Assembly: GCA_964371945.1 (NCBI GenBank)
Contig: CAYJPA010000021.1
Location: 1-64,000 of the forward strand
Origin: CAYJPA01 sp964371945
Lineage (GTDB): Bacteria > Chloroflexota > Chloroflexia > Thermomicrobiales > UBA6265
Direction: 5' to 3'
DNA length: 64,000 nucleotides
Numbering within the stretch: position 1 is the first letter of the stretch; every line of letters begins with the position of its first letter. The translations under genes and the position numbers were made by a program. Below, piece by piece: positions 15,981 to 28,042 of the stretch. The notes beneath the pieces are model-generated. The model searched no databases. It had not been told where the DNA came from and saw only the letters and a list, made by a program, of their open reading frames with translations.

Positions 15981-17747
15981 ATGAAGATCGTTCGCCGGAT
16001 CTTCAGTTATCTTCGCCCATATCCCGGCCGGGTCATCGCGATCTACCTCGCGCTTTTTGCCGCGCTCGGCATCCAACTCGCAATTCCGACCGTGCTTGGG
16101 CGGGCGATCGACGACGGCATCGTCGCCCGCGACGAGGGTTTCCTCGTTCGCGCCGCGGTGGTGATCGTCGGGCTGACGCTGCTGCAAGGCATCTTCACAT
16201 TCATCCGGTCGTATCTCGTACAGGCACTGGCGGAAAAGGTTGGGTACGACCTTCGCAACGAGCTCTACGCCCATCTTCAATCGCAGCAATTCTCCTTCTA
16301 CGATCGCGCGCAGACCGGGCAGCTCATGTCCCGCGCGACCGACGACATCAACAACATCCGCGCGATGCTGGTGATGTCGATGCGGCCGCTGGTGCTTGCG
16401 GTCGGCACCTTTTCGATCGTGACCGTGATCCTGATTCGAGCCGACGCACTGCTGTCAGCGGTGGCGCTGATTCCGATGCCCTTCCTTATCTGGTACTCGA
16501 TTCGTTACGGCGTTGCGTTGCGTCCAATGTTTCAGAAAGTGCAACAGCAATTCGGGGCGATGACATCCGCGCTTCAAGAGAATGTCTCCGGCAGCCGGGT
16601 TGTGCGAGCCTTCGCGCAGGAGCGCGCCGAAAATGAGCGATTCGAATCGGAATTGCAGGAGCTGTTCGAGCGGAACATGCACGCTTCGAAGAGCTGGGCA
16701 TTTGCCTATCCATTGACGCTTGCCCTTTCCGGCCTCGGGCTTTGCGCGGTGCTCTGGCTGGGTGGTCACCGGGTGATCTCCGGCAGCATGACGATCGGCA
16801 CCTTTGTCGCGTTCAACCGCTATATGACGCTACTCAATGAGCCAGTGCGCTGGCTTGGACTGGTCGTTAACCGAATCGCGCGCGCGGTCGCTTCCGGCGA
16901 GCGGATTTTCGACACGCTCGATACCAAACCAACGATCCAGAACAGACCCGATGCGATCGATCTCCGTCCGATGCGCGGCGAAGTCATCTTCGAGGATGTT
17001 TCGTTCACCTATGTAGGAACAAGACAGAAGGCGCTCGATGCAGTGTCATTCACCGCCGAACCGGGGACGGTGACCGCGCTCGTCGGCCCGACCGGCGCCG
17101 GCAAGACGACCATCATCAACTTGATCCCACGCTTCTATGAGACGACCAACGGACGGGTTCTTGTCGACGGTCACAACGTTCGCGAACTGACGCTGGAGTC
17201 GCTACGAAGCCAGATCGGGATCGTGCTCCAAGAAACATTTCTCTTTTCGGTCGCGATTCGCGACAACATCGCGTACGGGCAACCCGATGCTGCAATCGAC
17301 GACGTGATCGCGGCCGCGAAAGCTGCCCGCGCCCACGAATTCATTTCGGCGATGCCGCAGGGTTATGACACGGAGGTCGGCGAGCGCGGCGTCACGCTCT
17401 CCGGCGGTCAAAAGCAGCGGATCGCGATTGCGCGGGCGCTGTTGCTCAATCCGCGAATCCTGATCCTCGACGACGCGACCTCGAGCGTCGATACCGAAAC
17501 CGAGCACGACATCCAGTCGGCACTACGGGTGTTGATGACCGGCCGGACGTCGATCGTGATCGCCCAGCGGATCGCGACGGTCGAGCACGCCGATCAGATC
17601 CTGGTGTTCGATCGAGGCAGGATCGTCGACCGCGGCGCCCATCTCGAACTCCTGCAACGATCCGGGTTTTATCGCGATCTGTACGAGCTTCAAATGCAGA
17701 CGACTGCTGAAGCGGCGCCGGCGATCGAAGGGAGCGGATCGGCATGA
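15981..17747 (+). CDS. ABC exporter half-transporter with degenerate Walker B
   Basis: The 588-residue protein is a type IV (MsbA/LmrA-like) half-transporter: six membrane helices (about 15-300), then an ATPase domain with Walker A 'GPTGAGKTT', signature LSGGQKQR and Walker B 'ILILDDATSSVD'. The catalytic Glu after Walker B is Asp here. Its partner has the complementary defect, so the two form a heterodimer with one consensus and one degenerate ATP site. The start at ATG 15981 is the only one matching family length, though no clear Shine-Dalgarno is present. It overlaps the next gene by four bases (ATGA). The exported substrate (drug, lipid or peptide) is not known. Confidence 0.88.
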   Translation: MKIVRRIFSYLRPYPGRVIAIYLALFAALGIQLAIPTVLGRAIDDGIVARDEGFLVRAAVVIVGLTLLQGIFTFIRSYLVQALAEKVGYDLRNELYAHLQSQQFSFYDRAQTGQLMSRATDDINNIRAMLVMSMRPLVLAVGTFSIVTVILIRADALLSAVALIPMPFLIWYSIRYGVALRPMFQKVQQQFGAMTSALQENVSGSRVVRAFAQERAENERFESELQELFERNMHASKSWAFAYPLTLALSGLGLCAVLWLGGHRVISGSMTIGTFVAFNRYMTLLNEPVRWLGLVVNRIARAVASGERIFDTLDTKPTIQNRPDAIDLRPMRGEVIFEDVSFTYVGTRQKALDAVSFTAEPGTVTALVGPTGAGKTTIINLIPRFYETTNGRVLVDGHNVRELTLESLRSQIGIVLQETFLFSVAIRDNIAYGQPDAAIDDVIAAAKAARAHEFISAMPQGYDTEVGERGVTLSGGQKQRIAIARALLLNPRILILDDATSSVDTETEHDIQSALRVLMTGRTSIVIAQRIATVEHADQILVFDRGRIVDRGAHLELLQRSGFYRDLYELQMQTTAEAAPAIEGSGSA

Positions 17748-19525
17748 TGGCCCAGGTCGATCCCGACGATCTCCTTGGCAAGGCGTACGATCCTCAGATC
17801 GTGCGGCGTCTCGGGGCGTTCGTGGTGCCATATCGCCGGCGAGCGATCTTGACACTGCTGTTGCTGGTCGTTGTGACGGCCACAGATCTCCTCCTGCCGA
17901 AACTCTTCAGTATCGCGATCGACGAGGTCACCGGTAAGAAGCGAGGCAGCCGGGTCGATCTGCTCGGTGTGATGTTCCTCGCTCTGTTGACAATCCGGTT
18001 CTTCGCGACCTGGGCGGAGTTCTATCTGATCTCCTGGTTGGGCAATCGCGTCGTGTTCGATCTGCGCAATCGCATGTTCCGCCATCTGCAAACGCTGAGT
18101 GTTGGGTACGTCGACCGCCGCGGTGTCGGTTCGATCATGAGCCGCTTGCAGAATGATGTCGGGGTTATCAACGAGTTCTTCGGCGAGGGGATTACCGGCG
18201 TCTTCAGCAACACGCTGATCCTGGTCGGCATCGTTATCGTGATGCTCTGGACGGACTGGAAGTTGGCGCTGGTTTCGTTCGTCGTGCTGCCGATCATGAT
18301 CTTCATTATGAAGTTGTGGCGGAGAGGCGCGATCGAAACCTACCGCTCGACCAGGCGGACGATCGCGATCGTCAACGCAAATCTCGCCGAGAGCATTGCC
18401 GGCATGCGGATCGTGGAGGCGTTCACACGCGAACCGGTGAACATGCGTCACTTCGACCGGATCAACCGCGACAATCTGGATGCTTCGGTCCATGCCGCCC
18501 GGCTGTCCTCCATCCTCTTTCCAATCGTTTCGGTGGTCAATGCTGTCGCGACGGCGCTGATCATCTACATCGGCGGCAAGTTGGTCTTCAATGAAACGCT
18601 GACGATCGGCGAGCTCGTGCTCTTCATCGCACTGATCGACCGCTTTTTCGAGCCGATTCGCGATCTCAGCCAGCAATACAACGTTTTGCAGGCGGCAATG
18701 GTCGCAGGCGAGCGGATCTTCGAAGTGCTCGATGTCGAACCCGAAGTGAAGGACAAGCCGGACGCTTATGTGCTACCGGCGATCTCAGGCAAGGTCGACT
18801 ACAACAAGGTGAGTTTTGGTTACGGACGGACCGAAATCCTGCACGACATCGATTTGCACGTCGAGCCGGGCGAAACGGTCGCGTTTGTCGGCGAAACCGG
18901 CGCCGGCAAGACGTCGATGATCAATCTCTTGATGCGCTTCTCGGATGTCTGGACAGGTAGCTTGACGATCGACGGGCACGATGTGCGCGACGTGACGCAA
19001 ATGTCGCTGCGCTCGCAACTCGGGATCGTGCTGCAAGATACCTTCTTGTTCGGCGGAACGGTGCGCGACAACATCGCGTTCGCGAAACCGGGCGCAACCG
19101 CGGAAGAGGTCGAACAGGTTTCGCGCGAGGTGGGAGCGCACGAGTTCATATCAGCATTGCCGGATGGATACGACACCGAAATTCAGGAGCGTGGATCAAG
19201 TCTTTCGGTTGGTCAGCGGCAGTTGTTGTCGTTCGCGAGAGCGTTGCTCGCCGACCCGGCGATTCTGGTGCTGGACGAAGCGACAAGCAGCGTCGACACC
19301 CAGACCGAGCAGGTTATTCAGCGCGCGTTGTTGCGATTGCTGGAGGGCCGCACTTCGTTCGTCATCGCTCACCGTTTGTCGACGATTCGGAAGGCCGACA
19401 AGGTGGTGGTGATGCACGAAGGGCGGATCGTCGAAATGGGAACGCACGATTCGCTGATGGATGAGCGCGGCTATTACTATCGCCTCTATTCCATGCAATG
19501 GCGGACTGAAGCGGCGGCCGATTGA
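17744..19525 (+). CDS. ABC exporter half-transporter with degenerate signature
   Basis: The 593-residue partner has the same six-helix plus ATPase layout, with Walker A 'GETGAGKTS', canonical Walker B 'ILVLDEATSSVD', but a signature altered to LSVGQRQL. In heterodimeric exporters such as TM287/288, the degenerate site pairs the weak Walker B of one subunit with the weak signature of the other, and this gene pair fits exactly. The start overlaps the previous stop (17744-17747), suggesting coupled translation and equal amounts of both subunits. The complex sits in the cytoplasmic membrane. A weak stem (GACCG/CGGTC) follows the stop. Confidence 0.88.
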   Translation: MMAQVDPDDLLGKAYDPQIVRRLGAFVVPYRRRAILTLLLLVVVTATDLLLPKLFSIAIDEVTGKKRGSRVDLLGVMFLALLTIRFFATWAEFYLISWLGNRVVFDLRNRMFRHLQTLSVGYVDRRGVGSIMSRLQNDVGVINEFFGEGITGVFSNTLILVGIVIVMLWTDWKLALVSFVVLPIMIFIMKLWRRGAIETYRSTRRTIAIVNANLAESIAGMRIVEAFTREPVNMRHFDRINRDNLDASVHAARLSSILFPIVSVVNAVATALIIYIGGKLVFNETLTIGELVLFIALIDRFFEPIRDLSQQYNVLQAAMVAGERIFEVLDVEPEVKDKPDAYVLPAISGKVDYNKVSFGYGRTEILHDIDLHVEPGETVAFVGETGAGKTSMINLLMRFSDVWTGSLTIDGHDVRDVTQMSLRSQLGIVLQDTFLFGGTVRDNIAFAKPGATAEEVEQVSREVGAHEFISALPDGYDTEIQERGSSLSVGQRQLLSFARALLADPAILVLDEATSSVDTQTEQVIQRALLRLLEGRTSFVIAHRLSTIRKADKVVVMHEGRIVEMGTHDSLMDERGYYYRLYSMQWRTEAAAD

Positions 19526-19839
19526 CCGCCGACCTGAGCGTTCGGTCACACAGTTCCGTTTAGTGTTCGTTGCGATCCATCCCCAGAAACACGAATGAAA
19601 TCCAAAGAGCGAATCAGGCAGCACTGACTTCGGTCGACTCGAGCGCGATGTTGTTGGAGCTCAATTCTGAAGATCACTCAATTGGTGCCACATACTCGTG
19701 ACGTGGTTCGAGAGTTATGGCACGATGTGCCAATCAAAATCATGCAAATCTGACCAGGCGATTCTGCGACCGGAGTTTGAACCGTTGCGGGATTCAGTGA
19801 ATCTCGCTGTGCGGGCCGCGCTACGTGAGGTGTGTTGAG
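19526..19839. other. Upstream region of the zinc peptidase with a palindromic site
   Basis: This gap holds TGGCACGATGTGCCA (19718-19732), a perfect 6-bp dyad with a 3-base spacer. A further GTGCCA half-site lies at 19685-19690. A dyad ahead of a single gene suggests a repressor or activator site, but no regulator is identified. The TGGCAC resembles a sigma-54 -24 element, yet the matching GC falls at the wrong distance. Confidence 0.3.
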
Positions 19840-20964
19840 ATGGTGCTTTCTGCCAGGAATGGCCGTCAGGTGGCGGTTGCGATTCTTATGGTCGCGGTAA
19901 TGGCATTCGGGAACCTGGGATCGGCGGCCGCCCAGGACTCCTTCGGCTGGTATGGGCCTTATGACGACGGCTGCTACTACTGGTGGGATGGCTACCAATG
20001 GACCGGCGATGTCGATTGCGACGGCGACGGTTACGTCGATGCTCCTGCGAACACGTATGCGGCCGGTTGGTATGGACCGTATGACGACGGTTGTTACTAC
20101 TGGTGGAACGGCAATGATTGGACGACCGATGTCGATTGCGACGGCGATGGATTTACAGATACTGCCGCCACTGTCTATCCGGCCGATTGGTACGGCCCAT
20201 ACGACGACGGCTGCTACTACTGGTGGGACGGCACCAAGTATTCTGGCGAGCTCGATTGCGACGGCGACGGGTACACCGACGCGACAGAAGAGACCTATCA
20301 GCCGGGCTGGTATGACCTTTACGGGGATGGATGCCTGTATTGGTTCGATGGATCTGCTTACACCGGCGATAGCGACTGCAACGGAGACGGTCTGGCTGAT
20401 ACCGTGCAGCGACCCGATGACATCGATACGAGCACGACTGACGACTATATCGATACGCAGTTCGACGCGATCAACCAAATGTGGGCGGAACGCTTCAGGA
20501 ATGCGGGCCTCGATTACTCAACGCCCCGGCTAGTCATCGCAACCGATCCAATCAACGTCGCCTGCACCACTGCCGACGGGGATCAACTCCTTGAAACGGA
20601 GGACTGGATTTTTTACTGCTCGGGCGATGAATCCATCTACTTCGGGCCGGGAAATCTGGAAAAAATCGTGCAGAGCGGTATTGGCGCGGTCCAGTTCACG
20701 GTCGCGCACGAGTTCGGACATCACGTGCAATCGGAGATGGATCCGTCGTTTGCGACCAACTACGGGAAGGACACGGTCGCCTATGAGAATCAAGCCACGT
20801 GCATGGCGGGGGTTTGGTTCAACGAGCTCGATGCGCAGGGTTTGCCAAGCGATCTCAACGCCGCGATGACTTTTCTTGGCACGGCAACTGATGATGTCCA
20901 CGGGAAAAGCGATGATCAAATCGCTGCTTTGCTGAAGGGGTATCACGACCCGGACGCTTGTTAA
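19840..20964 (+). CDS. Secreted zinc metallopeptidase with four tandem calcium-loop repeats
   Basis: This 374-residue protein has a signal peptide (to about residue 31) and four repeats of exactly 40 residues (37-76, 77-116, 117-156, 157-196). Each contains an aromatic block (WYGPYDDGCYYWW in the first three) and an EF/dockerin-like loop of the form D-x-[DN]-x-D-G-x-x-D, with two Cys per repeat. The C-terminal part fits the putative neutral zinc metallopeptidase family (YpfJ-like, PF04228): HEFGH at 290-294 supplies two His ligands and the catalytic Glu, and 'ENQATCMAG' supplies the third ligand region. ATG 19840 is preferred over GTG 19825 because GAGG lies nine bases upstream. The repeats may bind Ca2+ and a surface polymer. 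Confidence 0.8.
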   Translation: MVLSARNGRQVAVAILMVAVMAFGNLGSAAAQDSFGWYGPYDDGCYYWWDGYQWTGDVDCDGDGYVDAPANTYAAGWYGPYDDGCYYWWNGNDWTTDVDCDGDGFTDTAATVYPADWYGPYDDGCYYWWDGTKYSGELDCDGDGYTDATEETYQPGWYDLYGDGCLYWFDGSAYTGDSDCNGDGLADTVQRPDDIDTSTTDDYIDTQFDAINQMWAERFRNAGLDYSTPRLVIATDPINVACTTADGDQLLETEDWIFYCSGDESIYFGPGNLEKIVQSGIGAVQFTVAHEFGHHVQSEMDPSFATNYGKDTVAYENQATCMAGVWFNELDAQGLPSDLNAAMTFLGTATDDVHGKSDDQIAALLKGYHDPDAC

Positions 20965-21011
20965 GCACCAACGCGACGAATCCCGCAAGCGCTGCCGCGT
21001 TCGCCGTCAGG

Positions 21012-22661
21012 TCAGCCTGATGTGACCGGTGCCTTCGCGAAGGCCGCGCTCGCGATCTCGCGGACGCGGCGGAGATCGATCTTGCCAGTACCGATCGTGG
21101 GCAGGACGTCGATTTCGACGTAGCTGTCGGTGCCCGGTAGGTAGAGATTCGGAAGACCGTCTTCGGCCAGTTTGCGGCGAAGCTGATCGGGTGTTTGGTC
21201 GAGCCCAGTGTGTATGACGACCAATCGCTCCCCGCGGGCGGGGTCAGGCACGGAGACGACGATCAGCTTTGGACCCCCTTCGTCGTCCGTGCCGACGATA
21301 TCGACAAGCGCTTCTTCGACCGCCAGATGGCTGACCATTTCGCCGCCGATTTTGGCGAAGCGGCTCTCCCGACCAACGATTCGGATGAAGCCTTCGTCAT
21401 CGATCGTGGCCAAATCTCCCGTCATGTACCAGCCGTCACGAATGGACTTCAATGTTGCTTCCGGCTGATTGAGATAGCCGGTCATCACGTTGGGGCCGGA
21501 AACCATGAGTATGCCTCGGCTGCCAACCGGCAGTTCCTCGCCGGTCTCCTGGTCGACCACTTTCACACGTATTCCGGGCGCGGCTTTCCCGACTGTGCCC
21601 TCCTGGGAGGACGACGATTGCTCTTGGGTCGCGCGAGTCGGTGGAATGTTCGAGGCGATCAGCGGCGATGTCTCGGTGCAGCCATAGCCTTCGACCGGCC
21701 GGATACCGAACTTTGCTGCGAACTCATCAGCCACATGTTTCGGCAAGTGCTCCCCGCCAGTGACCACGACTTCAAGCGTCTTAAATTCCTCTCGATCGCA
21801 CCTCCGCGTGAAATTGCGCAGGAACATAGGGGTCGCGAGCAAAATCGTTCCCTTGCGCTCCCGGACCAGTTTCCCGATCGCCTGAGCTTCCAATGGATTG
21901 ACGTGGTACGCGGCCTCTAGATCGAGCACGATCTCCGCCCAAAGCGTGACCGTAAAGCCGAAGGTGTGAAAGAACGGAAGGATGCCGAGGATCACGTCAG
22001 GACGGCGGACATGGATGACCTGATCGATCGCTTCGATGTTCGAGCCAATGTTGCCGTAGGTGAGCACCGCGCCCTTCGGATCGCCCGTTGACCCTGACGT
22101 GAACATGACGGTCATTGGATCGCCGGTACCGGCATCGGTATGACCAAGAATTCGGGTTAACAGACCGGCTGGCAACGCGTACGCCTGGAACGCGCCAATC
22201 GCCTTGTCGATCGGGGACGCGGCGGTTCTGAAGTCCTCAAGAAAGATCAATTCGCTGTCGAGTTTGAGTTGAACACGCTCCATGAATCGCCGGCTGGTCA
22301 AGACATGGGTGATACCGGCCTGTGCGATGCACTTGTTGAGCAATTCGGACGTGAGCGTGTAGTTGAGATTGACCACGACGCGACAGTCGAGCGTCAGCGC
22401 AACATTGGTCACCACTGCGGCGGCCGTAGGCGGCAACAGGATCCCAACGTGCATCTCTGTCGGAGCAAGGACCTTCCGGCGAAGCAAACGCCGTAGCACA
22501 AGTGCCCTAACGAGTACCTCTCCGCCCGTCAACGTGGCACCGGTCGTGTCGGTGACTTTCGTGAGTCGGAGGCGTTTACGGCACGATCGAATCGCACTGG
22601 CAATGAACGCCGATCGCTTCGCTGTCGTATGCACGATCGAGCCCCTTTCAATATGCATCAT
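21012..22661 (-). CDS. Acyl-CoA/acyl-ACP synthetase-like AMP-forming ligase
   Basis: The protein of about 549 residues is an ANL-superfamily adenylating enzyme, with the P-loop 'MFTSGSTGDPKGAVLTYGN', the 'GYGCTETSPL' motif and 'DGWYMTGDLATID'. The run 'ILPFFHTFGFT' and overall spacing are closest to the synthetase half of Aas (acyl-ACP synthetase/acylglycerophosphoethanolamine acyltransferase), but the PlsC-type acyltransferase half is absent. It likely activates fatty acids for phospholipid repair or uptake. The frame opens with GTG-ATG-ATG (22664, 22661, 22658); AAGG upstream best fits one of the ATGs. It is divergent from the BNR propeller gene and convergent with the zinc peptidase gene. 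Confidence 0.8.
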   Translation of the reverse strand: MMHIERGSIVHTTAKRSAFIASAIRSCRKRLRLTKVTDTTGATLTGGEVLVRALVLRRLLRRKVLAPTEMHVGILLPPTAAAVVTNVALTLDCRVVVNLNYTLTSELLNKCIAQAGITHVLTSRRFMERVQLKLDSELIFLEDFRTAASPIDKAIGAFQAYALPAGLLTRILGHTDAGTGDPMTVMFTSGSTGDPKGAVLTYGNIGSNIEAIDQVIHVRRPDVILGILPFFHTFGFTVTLWAEIVLDLEAAYHVNPLEAQAIGKLVRERKGTILLATPMFLRNFTRRCDREEFKTLEVVVTGGEHLPKHVADEFAAKFGIRPVEGYGCTETSPLIASNIPPTRATQEQSSSSQEGTVGKAAPGIRVKVVDQETGEELPVGSRGILMVSGPNVMTGYLNQPEATLKSIRDGWYMTGDLATIDDEGFIRIVGRESRFAKIGGEMVSHLAVEEALVDIVGTDDEGGPKLIVVSVPDPARGERLVVIHTGLDQTPDQLRRKLAEDGLPNLYLPGTDSYVEIDVLPTIGTGKIDLRRVREIASAAFAKAPVTSG

Positions 22662-22894
22662 CACCTTACTTCGTTGCTGTTACAAGCATTGCGCGGGCTG
22701 GGTTTGACCGTATCCGCGACGTTCAGTACGAAAAAGGTGCAAGTTCACCCACTGATTTCAACTCTGACCCCCGAGAGACGCGGCCGCATCCTCAAAACCA
22801 CGGAATTGCAGGTCAGTTGGGACCAGATTTTTGATGATGCCTTGCTCTGGTATCCTGCCGGGCAAGCAATTGGTTCCAAAGATGAGGAGAAGAG

Positions 22895-26056
<3,162 letters not shown>

Positions 26057-26080
26057 TTGCAATCGATTCTGAACAAGGAA

Positions 26081-26110
26081 CGGGCCCGACTGCTGCTGCT
26101 GTCGGGCCCG
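26081..26110. terminator. 10-bp GC-rich hairpin between convergent genes
   Basis: Bases 26081-26090 pair perfectly with 26101-26110 around a 10-base loop. The hairpin lies 25 bases past the BNR gene stop and 62 bases past the rpoN stop on the other strand. On the minus strand it is followed by a moderately T-rich stretch. Confidence 0.55.
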
Positions 26111-26171
26111 ACAACAAGCATGAGTGTACGCGTCGTGCCACGGTGGAGCGTGGATATGTCACGAAGTGCGG

Positions 26172-27614
26172 CTACCGAACCGTGGACGGCAAGATCCTCA
26201 ATTCCGCGCGGTACTTGGCGACCGTTCTGCGGGCGATGCGATACCCGCGATCGAGCAGGAGCGCCCGGATACGCATGTCGGACAATGGCTGACCGTTCGC
26301 GGACTCTTGTTCGATTAGCTCCTTGATGACGTCCTTGATGCTCAACGACGGTGTGAAGAAGTCGCTGAACGGAATCACTTTTCGATTCGGCAGCATGACG
26401 AATTTGTTCGCCGTGGCGCGGCTGACAGTCGACTCATGGACGCCGGCCTGAACGGCTACTTCTGATCTGGTCAGCGGCTTGAGCTCGCGAACGCCTTCGC
26501 GTAGGAACTCTTGTTGCATCTCGCAGATGCAGACACTTATGCGTAAGAGGGTTTCGCGTCTTTGTTCGAGTTTCCCGATGAATTGCTTGGCTCTCGTCAC
26601 CGATTCGCGAATGTGCAGGCGGTCTTCTTCCGAAGTATTGAGGATCGACTCGGCTGATTTCGCTTCCGCGGTGCGTCGCCTGAGTTGTTGTGCAAGCTCA
26701 ACGTACAGGTCATTGACGCGCAGTCGAGACTGGCTGTGACCGACCACCTCGACGTGCAGCTCGTCCTCGTGAATCGTAATCAGCACGTCGGGAACGACAA
26801 ACGCCGTCGGCGCGCTCTGCTGCCAGGTCCTGGAGCGCGAATCCTGGAGCGGCTGAGGGCTCAAATGAGCGCGAATGAAATCGTGAGCGGCGGCGATCTC
26901 CTCGACCGGTCGTCGAAGATCGCGGGAGAGGTGATGGTACCGGTGAGCCGCCAGTTCCGCCAACCGCTGGTCGGCAAGCTCCTCGACCAGCGGGTCGATT
27001 TCAGCGCCATCTTCTCGCAGGAAACGGATTTGAAGCAGGAGACTTTCGCGCAGATCGCGCGCGCCAACCCCCGGCGGAGCGAGCTCCTGGATCAATGTCA
27101 GGATTCCTTCGATTTCTTTCTCGGATCGGTCCATCGCGCTGGCAATTTCGCGCAGACTGGAAGTGAGAAACCCTCGCTCGTCGATTCCGTTGATGATCAA
27201 TTCCGCGATGTCGTGATCGCGCCCGGGCAACGCGGCCCTGGCGTCAGCGAGCAGTTGTTCCAGGACTTCGATCCCGTCCGCGATCAATGAGATCGCATCG
27301 AATTCTTCGTCGCTTGTTGCTTGCGCCGGAAGCGGGTCGAATCGATCTGCCTCATCATCGACCACCGTTTGCGCCGGCGCGCTGTAGTCGGTCAAGCAAT
27401 TGGGACAGACGCCGATTTCGAGCTTGGCGCTACACAGGGGACAGGTCGGCTGATCTTCGACTTCTAACGCGGGATTCGAGGTGATCGCCGTGGCAATTAC
27501 TGTTTCGAGCTCCTGTGAGGAGAGATGCAAGAGATAGTTTGCCTCGATCAATCGGGGCAAGTTCCGCTGCCTTTGAGACTGATCGAAATCCAATCCGAAT
27601 TCCATTGCAGCCAC
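26172..27614 (-). CDS. rpoN: RNA polymerase sigma-54 factor with an inserted Cys4 motif
   Basis: The 480-residue protein has the three parts of sigma-54: an N-terminal region I (residues 4-50, ending SNPALE), the core-binding domain (about 110-300) and the DNA-binding region ending with the RpoN box ARRTVAKYR (461-469). It directs core RNA polymerase to -24/-12 promoters and needs an AAA+ activator, one of which is encoded just upstream. An unusual zinc-ribbon-like CPLC...CPNC (Cys 58, 61, 70, 73) lies between region I and the core-binding domain. GTG 27614 is preferred because GAGGAG lies eight bases upstream; ATG 27605 is the alternative. It is convergent with the BNR gene. Confidence 0.93.
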   Translation of the reverse strand: MAAMEFGLDFDQSQRQRNLPRLIEANYLLHLSSQELETVIATAITSNPALEVEDQPTCPLCSAKLEIGVCPNCLTDYSAPAQTVVDDEADRFDPLPAQATSDEEFDAISLIADGIEVLEQLLADARAALPGRDHDIAELIINGIDERGFLTSSLREIASAMDRSEKEIEGILTLIQELAPPGVGARDLRESLLLQIRFLREDGAEIDPLVEELADQRLAELAAHRYHHLSRDLRRPVEEIAAAHDFIRAHLSPQPLQDSRSRTWQQSAPTAFVVPDVLITIHEDELHVEVVGHSQSRLRVNDLYVELAQQLRRRTAEAKSAESILNTSEEDRLHIRESVTRAKQFIGKLEQRRETLLRISVCICEMQQEFLREGVRELKPLTRSEVAVQAGVHESTVSRATANKFVMLPNRKVIPFSDFFTPSLSIKDVIKELIEQESANGQPLSDMRIRALLLDRGYRIARRTVAKYRAELRILPSTVR

Positions 27615-28042
27615 GTTATACACTCCTCGCCGCACAACGGGCGGTTCGCTACGCCGGGCAATCCCTCATGGCGCACGCGAGGACAATAGTCGTCAGACTC
27701 TCGCTCAAGAAGCGTATAAGCAAGAAGCGTGCCAACGGAATCCTCGAATCATGGCACAATACGTGCATGTAACCATCTTCTGTGCTTCCTCGCTCACAAC
27801 GGGCAATCGCACGTATGATCCCCATTCGCGGCGCTCCCCGGATGTCGGCCTGAGCCCGGGTTTGATCGAGTTGGGAGATCGCGAACGCGGCCGCGATCCG
27901 CGCTACGAAGATGTATTGGAGATCGATCACGCGATCAATCGAGGTTGAAATGGTCAGCTATACTCGGTTTTGCTCCGATTGAAAAGTTCGATAGACGCCT
28001 AGGCGCGTTCCATGAGCCATAAGCCTAAGGATTCATCCACTG
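27615..28042. other. Divergent region between rpoN and the NtrC-type activator
   Basis: This 428-base gap contains the sigma-54-like promoter at 27752-27767, pointing to the activator gene. A 65-codon open frame starting in it (27751) overlaps that promoter and has no ribosome-binding site, so I do not call it. The rest shows no gene. Confidence 0.4.
27752..27767 (+). promoter_or_regulatory. Sigma-54 promoter candidate upstream of the NtrC-type activator
   Basis: TGGCACAATACGTGCA matches the -24/-12 consensus TGGCAC-N5-TTGC: GG (27753-27754) and GC (27765-27766) are separated by exactly ten bases. Only one position of the TTGC element differs. It would start transcription near 27778, leaving a leader of about 265 bases before the activator gene. 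Confidence 0.55.

Noticed and set aside
17690..18676. 328-codon open frame on the minus strand
   Set aside because: Antisense to both ABC exporter genes; rich in Asp, His and Arg as expected of a shadow frame.
19718..19733. Sigma-54 promoter ahead of the zinc peptidase
   Set aside because: TGGCACG matches the -24 half, but the GC of the -12 half is two bases too close.
19678..20478. 266-codon Val/Ile-rich frame on the minus strand
   Set aside because: It mirrors the four repeats of the zinc peptidase and is a by-product of their base composition.
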